The translations under genes and the position numbers were made by a program. A DNA stretch of 64,000 bases from contig NZ_BCWR01000010.1 of the NCBI RefSeq assembly GCF_001592305.1, forward strand, positions 62,001 through 126,000. Direction: 5' to 3'. Source of the DNA: Hydrogenophaga taeniospiralis CCUG 15921. GTDB taxonomy: Bacteria; Pseudomonadota; Gammaproteobacteria; Burkholderiales; Burkholderiaceae_C. Within the stretch, counting starts at the first letter, position 1. The number at the start of each line of letters is the position of its first letter. Positions 20,287-29,180 of the stretch are shown here, one piece after another. Under the pieces are notes generated by a model. The model searched no databases. It saw only the letters and a list, made by a program, of their open reading frames with translations, and was not told the DNA's origin.

Positions 20287-21354
20287 ATGCTTCGACGTCA
20301 ATTCTGCGCGGGCTCTGCCGCGGCCATCGCCACCTTCGCGGGGGTCACCACCCCCGCCCATGCGGCGCTGCCGCCCATCGACGTGGTGACCGCCGTCAAG
20401 GCCTTGCGCATCCCGAGCGGCCCGTGGGCCGGCGGCTACGAAATCGCGCCGGCCGGTCGGCTCAACTGGTATTTCACCAACCTTGGCCTGCTGCCCATCG
20501 TGCAACTGCTGAGTGCGGCCGACCGGGAGCTCTGCATCCGCCCCTACCTCGACCTCTACCTCAGGACGCTGCGGGACGACGGCACGATCGAGGACGTGAA
20601 CTTCATCTCGGGCCAGAGCACGAGCGGTGCCTACGCCATGGTGCCCTCCGACTCGGACGATTCCTACGCCGCCACCCTGCTGTCGCTCGCGGTGAAATAC
20701 CTGCGCGCCAGCCAGAATTGGGCCTGGTGGGACGCGAACAAGGCCAGACTGAAATTCATCGCGTACCGCAACCTCACGGTGATGGTCAAGCCCGACGGCT
20801 ACACCAGCGTGTTCCAGGCGCCGCGCAACCAGAGCAACAGCATCGGCTACCTCATGGACAACTGCGAGGTCTACCGGGGCCTGCGCGATTTTGCTGCGCT
20901 GCTGCGCGAGCGCGGCGAACCGAGCGAAGCCACCTACTACGACTCGTTTGCCACCGGCATCGCCCACGGCATTCTCCGGATCGGCTTCGACAGTGTGCGC
21001 GGCGGTTTCACGGTGGGCGACCACACCACACTGGCCGAGACCGGCTTCTACCCGGGCACCACCTGCCAGGTGTTTCCGCAGGCCTTCGGCGTGACCGAGC
21101 TGGCGCCGTATTTCGACCGCGGCTACCAGTTCCTGGAAACCTATTCCCCCGGCTGGGCCGATGGGCGCTACGACCCCTACCCCTGGGCGGTGCTGGGCTT
21201 TGTCGCGGCCCGGCGCGGCCTCTTCGCGCAGGCGCGCACCCAGACGGCCCTGATCGAGCAGAAGTTTGTCGACAGCCGGGCGCTCGTCACCATCAACGAA
21301 CTGGGCTTCTACCAGCGCACCCTGCGGGTGCTGGCCGGCCTGTCGGACATCTGA
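20287..21354 (+). CDS. Exported protein of unknown function with six-hairpin (alpha/alpha toroid) glycosidase look
   Basis: 355 residues preceded by CCAGGAGTTCGCTC. The N-terminus LRRQFCAGSAAAIATFAGV..AHA is a Tat-like signal with a twin Arg. The mature protein is rich in paired helices with aromatic turns: PSGPWAGGYEIAPAGRLNWYF, DSDDSYAATLLSLAVKYL, NAWAWWDANKARL-like SQNWAWWDANKA and GRYDPYPWAVLGFVA. That pattern suggests an alpha/alpha toroid as in glycoside hydrolases or lyases, but no catalytic residues can be assigned. It sits 75 bp ahead of a sensor kinase/regulator pair on the same strand. Function unknown. Confidence 0.6.
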   Translation: MLRRQFCAGSAAAIATFAGVTTPAHAALPPIDVVTAVKALRIPSGPWAGGYEIAPAGRLNWYFTNLGLLPIVQLLSAADRELCIRPYLDLYLRTLRDDGTIEDVNFISGQSTSGAYAMVPSDSDDSYAATLLSLAVKYLRASQNWAWWDANKARLKFIAYRNLTVMVKPDGYTSVFQAPRNQSNSIGYLMDNCEVYRGLRDFAALLRERGEPSEATYYDSFATGIAHGILRIGFDSVRGGFTVGDHTTLAETGFYPGTTCQVFPQAFGVTELAPYFDRGYQFLETYSPGWADGRYDPYPWAVLGFVAARRGLFAQARTQTALIEQKFVDSRALVTINELGFYQRTLRVLAGLSDI

Positions 21355-21429
21355 AAGGGGTGGTCCGTTGCCATCTGTTGGGGCGCTGGCGCACAGACGG
21401 CACCCGGCTTCGGTCCACACCATCGATCG

Positions 21430-22554
21430 ATGATGCACCTCCCCACATCCCCGTTGCCTGCGCGAGCGCGCCATGCGCCGCCGCAAACGCTGTTCACCCA
21501 GGTGCTGGCCCACTTGCCGGAAGGCATCTGGGTCTGCGATGTGCAGAGCCACACCCTACACCGCAATCCGGCGGCCATCGCCATCTGGGCCGGTGTGCGC
21601 GATGCCGACGCGAGCCGCTTTCCCGGCTGCCTGGGCTGGTGGGTCGACACCGGCCACCCGATCGGCGACGACGAGTGGGGCAGCAAGCGTGCCCTGAAGG
21701 CGGGCGAAGCGGTGCTGGACGAGCGGGTGGAGATCGAGACCACGGAGGGCGTGCGCAAGGTGCTGCTGACCTCCTACATCCCCTTGAAGGGTGGCGGCGG
21801 CGCGCGCCCGGCTTGTCTGGTGCTCATCAAGGACATCACCTCGCTGTACCGCACCGAGCAGCGCCTGCGCGGCGCGGAGACCTCGTTGCGCGTGCTGTCG
21901 CAGCGGCTGCTGCAGGTGCAGGAAACCGAGCGCCAGCACATCGCGCAGGAGCTGCACGACGACATCGGCCAGGTGGTCGCGGCGATGCGGCTGCACCTCG
22001 CGCACATGGCGCACATGGCCGAGGTGGCCGGCGATGGGCCCATGGCCGGGATCGCGACCGATGTGCTGCAGATGTCGGACCAGCTCGGGGCGCGGCTGCG
22101 CCAGATCGGTCTGGGCCTGCGCCCTCTGGAGCTGGACGACTTCGGCGTCATGGCCGCGCTGCGCAGCCTGGTCGCTTCACTGGGCCGGCTGCCGGCGCTG
22201 CAGGTGCGGCTGCAGGCCGAGGGCGAGGAGCTGCGCTACCCGCCCGCGGTGGAGACTGCGGCCTTCCGCATCGCGCAGGAAGCGCTGAGCAACGCCATGC
22301 AGCACAGCGCCTGCACGGCCGTGGAGATCCGGGTGACCATGGCGCCTTCATCGCTGCAGCTCAGCGTCACCGACGATGGTGCCGGCTTCGAGCCGGAACG
22401 GGCGCTGTTGGTCGCGCTGCGCGATGGACACATCGGCCTGGCTGGCATGCAGGAGCGCGCCCGCCTGGCGGACGGCTCGTGCGAGCTGCGCTCCGAGATC
22501 GGGCGGGGCACCACGGTGCAGGCGGTGTTTCACACCGACGGGGTGGCGCCGTGA
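21430..22554 (+). CDS. Soluble PAS-containing sensor histidine kinase, NarX/HisKA_3 type
   Basis: 374 residues without membrane segments. A PAS-like domain covers about 20-140 (PEGIWVCDVQSHTLHRNPAAIAIW). The HisKA_3 motif ETERQHIAQELHDDIGQVV places the phospho-His at 176. The HATPase part ends with AFRIAQEALSNAMQHSACTAV and DDGAGFEPE, GHIGLAGMQERARLADG. This family pairs with NarL-type regulators, and the next gene is one, overlapping by GTGA. The signal is unknown; a cytosolic cue is expected from the lack of a membrane anchor. Confidence 0.88.
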   Translation: MMHLPTSPLPARARHAPPQTLFTQVLAHLPEGIWVCDVQSHTLHRNPAAIAIWAGVRDADASRFPGCLGWWVDTGHPIGDDEWGSKRALKAGEAVLDERVEIETTEGVRKVLLTSYIPLKGGGGARPACLVLIKDITSLYRTEQRLRGAETSLRVLSQRLLQVQETERQHIAQELHDDIGQVVAAMRLHLAHMAHMAEVAGDGPMAGIATDVLQMSDQLGARLRQIGLGLRPLELDDFGVMAALRSLVASLGRLPALQVRLQAEGEELRYPPAVETAAFRIAQEALSNAMQHSACTAVEIRVTMAPSSLQLSVTDDGAGFEPERALLVALRDGHIGLAGMQERARLADGSCELRSEIGRGTTVQAVFHTDGVAP

Positions 22555-23189
22555 GGGTGCTGCTGGCCGACGACCACGCCCTGTTTCGCGCGGGGCTGTC
22601 GGCGCTGCTGAACGATCTTCCCGGCATGGACATCGTGGGCGAAGCGGGCGATGGCGCGCAGGCCGTTGAGCTGGCGATCGGCACCCGGCCCGACCTCGTG
22701 TTTCTCGACATTTCCATGCCGGTGATGAATGGCATCGTGGCCACCGCCCAGATCAAGGCGGCACTGCCCGACACCCGCGTGATCGTGTTGTCCATGCACC
22801 TGAACGAGGACCACATCCGCCGTGCGCTCAGCGCGGGCGCCGACGGTTACATGGTGAAGGACGCGGCACCGGCCGAGCTGAGGCTCGCGGTGCAGGCCAT
22901 GCGGGTGGGCCAGAGCTACCTGAGCCCGGCGGCCACCTCGCTGCTGATCCAGCAGGCGCTGCCCGCGTTCCGGCTGGCCGACCCGCTGCACGCCCTGACC
23001 GCGCGGCAATCCGACGTGCTGCGCCTGATCGCCGAGGGCATGACCTCCAAGGGCATTGCCCGGCTGCTGAAGCTGTCGCCCAAGACCATCGACATCCACC
23101 GCACCCAGCTGATGCAGCGCCTGGACATCCACGACATCGCCGGGCTCACGCGCTTTGCGGTGCGCGTGGGACTGGTGGGCTCGGGGTAG
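22551..23189 (+). CDS. NarL/FixJ-type response regulator
   Basis: 212 residues from a GTG start at 22551 that overlaps the kinase stop. Receiver domain: acidic pocket Asp7-Asp8, phospho-acceptor Asp53 in LVFLDISMPVMNG and Lys in DGYMVKDAAPAEL. The C-terminal LuxR-type HTH reads LTARQSDVLRLIAEGMTSKGIARLLKLSPKTIDIHRTQLM. Partner of the upstream kinase. The target is not evident; the exported orphan protein at 20287 is the nearest candidate. Confidence 0.9.
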   Translation: MRVLLADDHALFRAGLSALLNDLPGMDIVGEAGDGAQAVELAIGTRPDLVFLDISMPVMNGIVATAQIKAALPDTRVIVLSMHLNEDHIRRALSAGADGYMVKDAAPAELRLAVQAMRVGQSYLSPAATSLLIQQALPAFRLADPLHALTARQSDVLRLIAEGMTSKGIARLLKLSPKTIDIHRTQLMQRLDIHDIAGLTRFAVRVGLVGSG

Positions 23190-23194
23190 TCATT

Positions 23195-23310
23195 CCAGGG
23201 CGCTGCCGGGCCGGCCCGTCCCCGCCCAGAACGCGGTGGAACCGGCTTCGCCGGGCCACTCGCGTTGCCCCCTGGGGGGTGACGCGAAGCGGCGCGGGGG
23301 GGTCAAGAGA
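23195..23310. repeat. Dispersed GC-rich REP-like repeat between convergent genes
   Basis: Contains CGGCTTCGCCGGGCC and a GCCCCCTGGGGGG core, the same architecture (an R-Y core of C and G runs flanked by CGGC hairpins) as the copies found inside xdhA and at the 3' end of thiC. It fills the gap between the response regulator and the convergent XRE-like gene and runs into the latter's last codons. Confidence 0.6.
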
Positions 23311-24118
23311 ACCTTGCGCGCAAATGCCACTCGCCGGGCGCGATGTCGTTGGCGATGGCGCGGCGTGTGGCCGCGTCGATGCCGGGGTCGTCCAGCGCGT
23401 ACAGGCCGCACAGGCGCAGCGCCTGGCGCACGTCGATGCTGCGGCCCAGGTATTCGTACACCACGCGCGCGCAGCAGGGCATGCGCTCGCCGCTGCCCGA
23501 CACACCCAGGCGCAGGCCGGTCAGGCGTGTGACGCGGTTCTTGTACGAGGGAAACAGGATGGTCTGCGTCATCTCCAGGCCGGTCAGCGTTTCGTAGTCG
23601 CACAGGAAGATGCGGTCGGTCAGCAGGTGCACCAGGCCCAGGTACAGGCCGTGGTAGGCCTTGTCGTGCGGGTCCTCGGCCAGGCGCTCGGTGCGCTGGT
23701 AGACCACGCGGTCCTCGTGCCGCTCGAACGCGACCAGCGTGCGCAGCACCTGGCCCGGGTAGGCCATGGAGAGGTAGGTCTCGAAGTAGTAGCCCAGAAA
23801 ACGGTCGAGCCCGGCGGAGCCGATGGCCTTGAGGTGCGCCAGGTGCGGGGCTTCGGGCGTGGTGCTGGCTTCGCTGGCCGGGCGGCGCGGCCGCACCTGC
23901 ACCAGGCGCTCGAACTGCGCGCTGGGCAGCAGGATCTCGTGCGCTTCCACGCCGAAGAATTCGCACAGGCGGCGCAGGGTGTGGCCGCCGGGGCGGAAGC
24001 GCCCGCTGAGGTAGCGGTTGAACTGGGGGCGGTTGATCTCCAGGCGCCGACACACGTCGGCGATCGACGGGTAGTAGCCGCACAGCAGCCGCAGGTTGCG
24101 GGCGAAGTCTTCGTTCAT
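23303..24118 (-). CDS. XRE-like helix-turn-helix regulator with large C-terminal domain
   Basis: 271 residues from the ATG at 24118. Residues about 1-60 form a Cro/C1-type HTH (YPSIADVCRRLEINRPQFNRYLSGRFRPGGHTLRRLCEFFG). The remaining 200 residues are a conserved-looking ligand or dimer domain of unknown type (FLGYYFETYLSMAYPGQVLRTL, DRIFLCDYETLTGLEMTQTILFPS). Divergent from the AGCS symporter and asparaginase genes, which are its likely targets. Two tandem 10-bp repeats lie 20 bp beyond its start. Confidence 0.75.
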   Translation of the reverse strand: MNEDFARNLRLLCGYYPSIADVCRRLEINRPQFNRYLSGRFRPGGHTLRRLCEFFGVEAHEILLPSAQFERLVQVRPRRPASEASTTPEAPHLAHLKAIGSAGLDRFLGYYFETYLSMAYPGQVLRTLVAFERHEDRVVYQRTERLAEDPHDKAYHGLYLGLVHLLTDRIFLCDYETLTGLEMTQTILFPSYKNRVTRLTGLRLGVSGSGERMPCCARVVYEYLGRSIDVRQALRLCGLYALDDPGIDAATRRAIANDIAPGEWHLRARFS

Positions 24119-24138
24119 GGGGTACCGATGAAAGGTGG

Positions 24139-24158
24139 TTTGGCGCACTTTGGCGCAC
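24139..24158. promoter_or_regulatory. Tandem 10-bp direct repeat, probable regulator site
   Basis: TTTGGCGCAC occurs twice without spacing at 24139-24148 and 24149-24158, followed at 24170 by a partly matching TTGGGCGCCA. The 10-bp period puts repeats on one helix face. Position between the XRE-like gene and the transporter operon suggests autoregulation or control of the symporter. Confidence 0.5.
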
Positions 24159-24365
24159 ATTTTGCTCCATTGGGCGCCAGACTGCGGCGCTGCCGCGAAT
24201 CCCCCCGGGGGCCTGGCCTTGTTCAAATGCGCCAGCCTGCCAGGGCACCTGGCCTGCGCCCACGAGGCGCCCATTCAACAAGGAGATGCACACCCATGCC
24301 AACACTTCACCGCGCGACACGCCCCCAGCGGGCCTCTTCACGGAATTGTTTTGACGGAGGCCGCC

Positions 24366-25834
<1,469 letters not shown>

Positions 25835-25838
<4 letters not shown>

Positions 25839-26857
25839 GCGCGCGCGTCCTCGTTCTCTACACCGGCGGCACGGTGGGCATGGAGCCCTCGCCCGAGGGT
25901 TACCGGCCCATGCCCGACTTCGGCGGGCGCCTGCGCGAGACCCTGCAGCGCAGCGCCGGTGACGAACTGCCCGAGCTGGACGTGGTGGCGCTGGAGCGCC
26001 CCATCGACAGCGCCAACCTCAGCCCGCTGCACTGGCAGCGCATGGCCGAGCCGCTGCTGGCGAACTGGGACGCGTACACCGGCTTCGTGCTGCTGCACGG
26101 CACCGACACCATGGCCTGGAGCGCAGCGGCCCTGTCCTTCATCCTGCAGGGGACGGACAAGCCGGTCATCTTCACCGGCTCGCAGATCCCGCTGCTGCAG
26201 CCGCGCAGCGACGCGCCCGCGCACCTGCAGGCCGCGCTGCAGCTGGCCGCGTATCACCGCGTGCCCGAGGTGGGGCTGTGTTTTGGCCGCCACCTCTGGC
26301 GCGGCAACCGCAGCAGCAAGATCGCCAGCCAGGCGCTGGACGCGTTCGGCTCGCCCAACTACCCGCCGCTGGCCGATCTGGCCATTGAGCTGCAGGTGCA
26401 CCCGGAGCGCCTGCTGCGCGCCCCGGCGCAGCAGCGCTTCATCGTGCCCGCGTTCGACCCCCAGGCCGTGGCGGTGCTCAACCTCTACCCTGGCATCAGC
26501 GGCCATGTGGTGGACGCGCTGCTGGGCTGTGCCCACGTGCGCGGCCTGGTGCTGCGCAGCTATGGCGTGGGCAACGCGCCCGAGGCCGACCGCTCCTTCA
26601 TGCAGGCGCTGGAGCGCGCCAGCCAGCGTGGCGTGGTGCTGCTCAACACCACCCTGTGCGCCACCGGCCCGGTGGTGCAGGGCGCCTACGCCACCGGCTC
26701 GGCGTTGACGCAGGCGGGCGTGGTGCCCGGCGCCGACATGACGCTGGAGGCCGCCTTCGCCAAGCTGCACGTCTTGCTGGGCACCGAAACCGACCCCGAC
26801 CGGGTGCGCGAGCGCCTGGGCCAGCCGCTGTGCGGGGAGCTGACGCCAGCCACCTGA
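25835..26857 (+). CDS. ansA: Asparaginase (type I-like, cytoplasmic)
   Basis: 340 residues, no signal peptide. The first catalytic motif is TGGTVG with Thr13 after YTGG; the second is LLHGTDTMAWSAAALSF with Thr90-Asp91, and Lys in GTDKPVIFTGSQIPL completes the Thr-Lys-Asp triad. Hydrolyses L-asparagine to aspartate and ammonia. The start overlaps the symporter stop by ATGA, so uptake and deamidation are coupled. Confidence 0.9.
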
Positions 26858-26893
26858 GCGACAGACGGTGGGGGCCTGGGCTAGGCGAAAAGA

Positions 26894-26909
26894 CTGGTAT
26901 TTTGTACAG
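26894..26909. promoter_or_regulatory. LexA-type SOS box
   Basis: CTGGTATTTTGTACAG matches the CTG-N10-CAG LexA pattern, with an AT-rich centre and TA after the last half (consensus CTGTATATATATACAG). It lies 24 bp upstream of the radical SAM ATG, where a repressor would block initiation. The first half-site is CTGG rather than CTGT. Confidence 0.6.
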
Positions 26910-26933
26910 TATTGGTTTGTACTTCTGCCGCCC

Positions 26934-28028
26934 ATGCCCGACATCCTCATTCCCCTGCACGCCCTCAAAGGGCGCGGCGTGGCGCACCGCCAGCCGCACC
27001 GCTTCGAGCGCGACGCGCGCGCCGCGTTCGACGATGGCTGGGGCACGCTGGACGAAGCCCTCGCCCGGGGCGAGGAAGCCACCGCGCCGGCCACCCAGGT
27101 GAGCTGGGAAACCGCGAAAAGCGCGATCACCCGCAACGACTCGCCCGACATCGGCTTCAACCAGGGCCTCAACCCCTACCGGGGCTGCGAGCACGGCTGC
27201 ATCTACTGCTACGCCCGGCCCACCCACAGCTACCTGAACCTCTCGCCCGGGCTCGATTTCGAGACCCGGCTGGTGGCCAAGCGCAACATCGCCGAGCTGT
27301 TGCGCGGCGAGCTGCTGCGCCCGGCCTACGTGCCGGAGCTGCTGGTCATCGGCACCGTGACCGATGCCTACCAGCCCATCGAGCGCGAGCTGCGCCTCAC
27401 GCGCGCCGTGCTTGAGGTGTTGCACACCGCGCACCACCCGCTGGCCATGGTGACCAAGGGCAGCGGCGTCGAGCGCGACCTGGACCTGCTCGCGCCCATG
27501 GGCGCGCAGCGCCTGGCCGCCGTGTACGTGACCATCACCACGCTGGACGCGAAGCTCGCGCGCATCCTGGAGCCGCGCGCGGCCGCGCCGCACCGGCGCC
27601 TGCGCACCATCCGCACGCTGGCCGAGGCGGGCGTGCCGGTGGGCGTGAGCGTGTCGCCGCAGATTCCCTTCGTCAACGACGACATGGAGCAGGTGCTCGA
27701 AGCCGCTTTTGACGCGGGCGCGCGCCGCGCCTTCTACCAGGTGCTGCGCCTGCCCTGGGAGCTGAGCGACATGTTCCGCCAATGGCTGGAGCTGCACTAC
27801 CCGGACCGCGCCGCGCGCGTGATGGCGCGCGTGCAGGACATGCGCGGCGGCAAGGACTACGACGCCGACTTCGCCACCCGCATGAAAGGCCGGGGCGTCT
27901 GGGCCGACCTGCTGCGCCAGCGCTTCGTGAAGACCTGCGACCGGCTCGGCTTCAACCGCGAGCGCGAGGCGCTGGACGCGGGCCAGTTCCGGCCGGCGGC
28001 CCTGCGCGGGCAGGGCGATCTGTTCTAG
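26934..28028 (+). CDS. PA0069-family radical SAM protein (SplB-like)
   Basis: 364 residues. The 4Fe-4S motif C-x3-C-x2-C is Cys85, Cys89 and Cys92 in GCEHGCIYCYARPTH. The SAM-barrel body shows VIGTVTDAYQPIERELRLTR and AVYVTITTLDAKLARILEPR. The ATG at 26934 is the first in the conserved frame. The family resembles spore photoproduct lyase and is widespread in proteobacteria without an established role. A LexA-like box just upstream suggests damage induction. Its stop codon overlaps the convergent DUF1653 gene at a shared CTAG. Confidence 0.88.
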   Translation: MPDILIPLHALKGRGVAHRQPHRFERDARAAFDDGWGTLDEALARGEEATAPATQVSWETAKSAITRNDSPDIGFNQGLNPYRGCEHGCIYCYARPTHSYLNLSPGLDFETRLVAKRNIAELLRGELLRPAYVPELLVIGTVTDAYQPIERELRLTRAVLEVLHTAHHPLAMVTKGSGVERDLDLLAPMGAQRLAAVYVTITTLDAKLARILEPRAAAPHRRLRTIRTLAEAGVPVGVSVSPQIPFVNDDMEQVLEAAFDAGARRAFYQVLRLPWELSDMFRQWLELHYPDRAARVMARVQDMRGGKDYDADFATRMKGRGVWADLLRQRFVKTCDRLGFNREREALDAGQFRPAALRGQGDLF

Positions 28029-28501
28029 GCCGTTGGGCTGTTCAGCAGCGCCAGCGCGTCGTCGCGCCAGCCGCCCAGGGCGGTGTAGAAGCCTTCCCAC
28101 ACGCAGCCGTTGCAGCCGCGCCCGCAGCAGGTGCTGGGCTCGGGTGGTGGCGGGCGCAGGGCGGTGTCGAGCACGATGCCTCGGCGCAGCGCCAGGCCGC
28201 GCAGGTGGGCGATCAGCGCTTGCGCCGTGGGCAGGTCGCCCAGCGGCACGCTGGCCGGTTCGTGGCGCGTGAAGCGGGGTTGCTGCCGGCCCTCGAACAG
28301 CCCCGATTCGTTGAACATCGCGGCCGGTCGCACCCACAGGCCGAAACTGCCGTAGAGCGCGCGGTACAGCGTCATGCCTTGCAGCGTCTCGCTGCAGCGC
28401 ACCGTCTCCAGCACCTCGTACCAGCCACCCTTGTAGTGGCGGTACAGGCCGGGCGGCGTGGCGTTCAGCGGGGGCAGGTCGTGGTCGATGGGGGCGGTCA
28501 T
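28025..28501 (-). CDS. DUF1653 protein with C-terminal oxidoreductase-like Cys motif
   Basis: 158 residues from the ATG at 28501 (an upstream TTG at 28513 is less likely). The N-terminal part PPGLYRHYKGGWYEVLETVRCSE through LWVRPAAMF is a DUF1653 domain of beta strands. The C-terminus carries CCGRGCNGCVWEGFYTALGGW, matching the small oxidoreductase-like domain with a Cys cluster that could bind metal. The two halves are usually found as separate proteins. Convergent with the radical SAM gene. Function unknown. Confidence 0.7.
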   Translation of the reverse strand: MTAPIDHDLPPLNATPPGLYRHYKGGWYEVLETVRCSETLQGMTLYRALYGSFGLWVRPAAMFNESGLFEGRQQPRFTRHEPASVPLGDLPTAQALIAHLRGLALRRGIVLDTALRPPPPEPSTCCGRGCNGCVWEGFYTALGGWRDDALALLNSPTA

Positions 28502-28559
28502 GGGCTCGGGCAAACGGGGCGGGGCCCCGAGTGTGCCAAACCTCGGACGGTGCTCAGCC

Positions 28560-29180
28560 TCAGGTGCCGCTGCCGAGAAGGCCCATGCGGTGGGCCAGCT
28601 CCACGGCCGACTGCACCTGGAGCTTCTCGAAGATGTTGGCGCGGTGGAATTCCACCGTGCGCTGGGTGATGCCCAGGTGGTCGGCGATGTTCTTGTTGTA
28701 GTGGCCTTGCAGCAGCTCGGTCAGCACCTCGCGCTCGCGCGCGCTCAGCGCGGCCAGCGCCTGCTGGAACCGCAGCCGGTCCTGCGATTCGATGTGCAGC
28801 GTCACGGCGGCCTGGCGCGCGGCCTCCACCTTGTCCACCAGCAGGTTGTTCTGGAATGGCTTTTCCAGGAAGTCCCAGGCGCCGTTCTTCACCGCCGCCA
28901 CCGCCATGCTCACGTCGCCATGGCCTGTGAGAAAGAGCACCGGCCAGGGCCAGGCCAGGGCCTTGAGCTGCTCGAAGGTGGCCAGGCCCGAGAGCGGTTC
29001 CATGCGGATGTCGAGCAGCACCACACTGCAGGCGTTGGGCACCTCGCCGCTGCGCAGCGCCTGCAGGAAGGTGTCGCCCCCGGTCCAGCTGCGCGTGGGC
29101 AGGCCGCGCGAATCGAGCAGCCAGGCCAGGCCTTCACGGAAGTCCGTGTCGTCGTCGATCAGGTGAACGGTGGGGTTCAT
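28560..29180 (-). CDS. dctR: FixJ/DctR-type response regulator
   Basis: 206 residues. Receiver: Asp9-Asp10-Asp11, phospho-acceptor Asp57 in VVLLDIRMEPLSG, and Lys in WDFLEKPFQNN. LuxR-type HTH: LSAREREVLTELLQGHYNKNIADHLGITQRTVEFHR. Same architecture as DctR, which controls C4-dicarboxylate uptake with DctS. Overlaps the kinase by four bases and sits in a dicarboxylate transport locus. The palindrome at 32239 before dctA is a candidate site. Confidence 0.85.
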   Translation of the reverse strand: MNPTVHLIDDDTDFREGLAWLLDSRGLPTRSWTGGDTFLQALRSGEVPNACSVVLLDIRMEPLSGLATFEQLKALAWPWPVLFLTGHGDVSMAVAAVKNGAWDFLEKPFQNNLLVDKVEAARQAAVTLHIESQDRLRFQQALAALSAREREVLTELLQGHYNKNIADHLGITQRTVEFHRANIFEKLQVQSAVELAHRMGLLGSGT

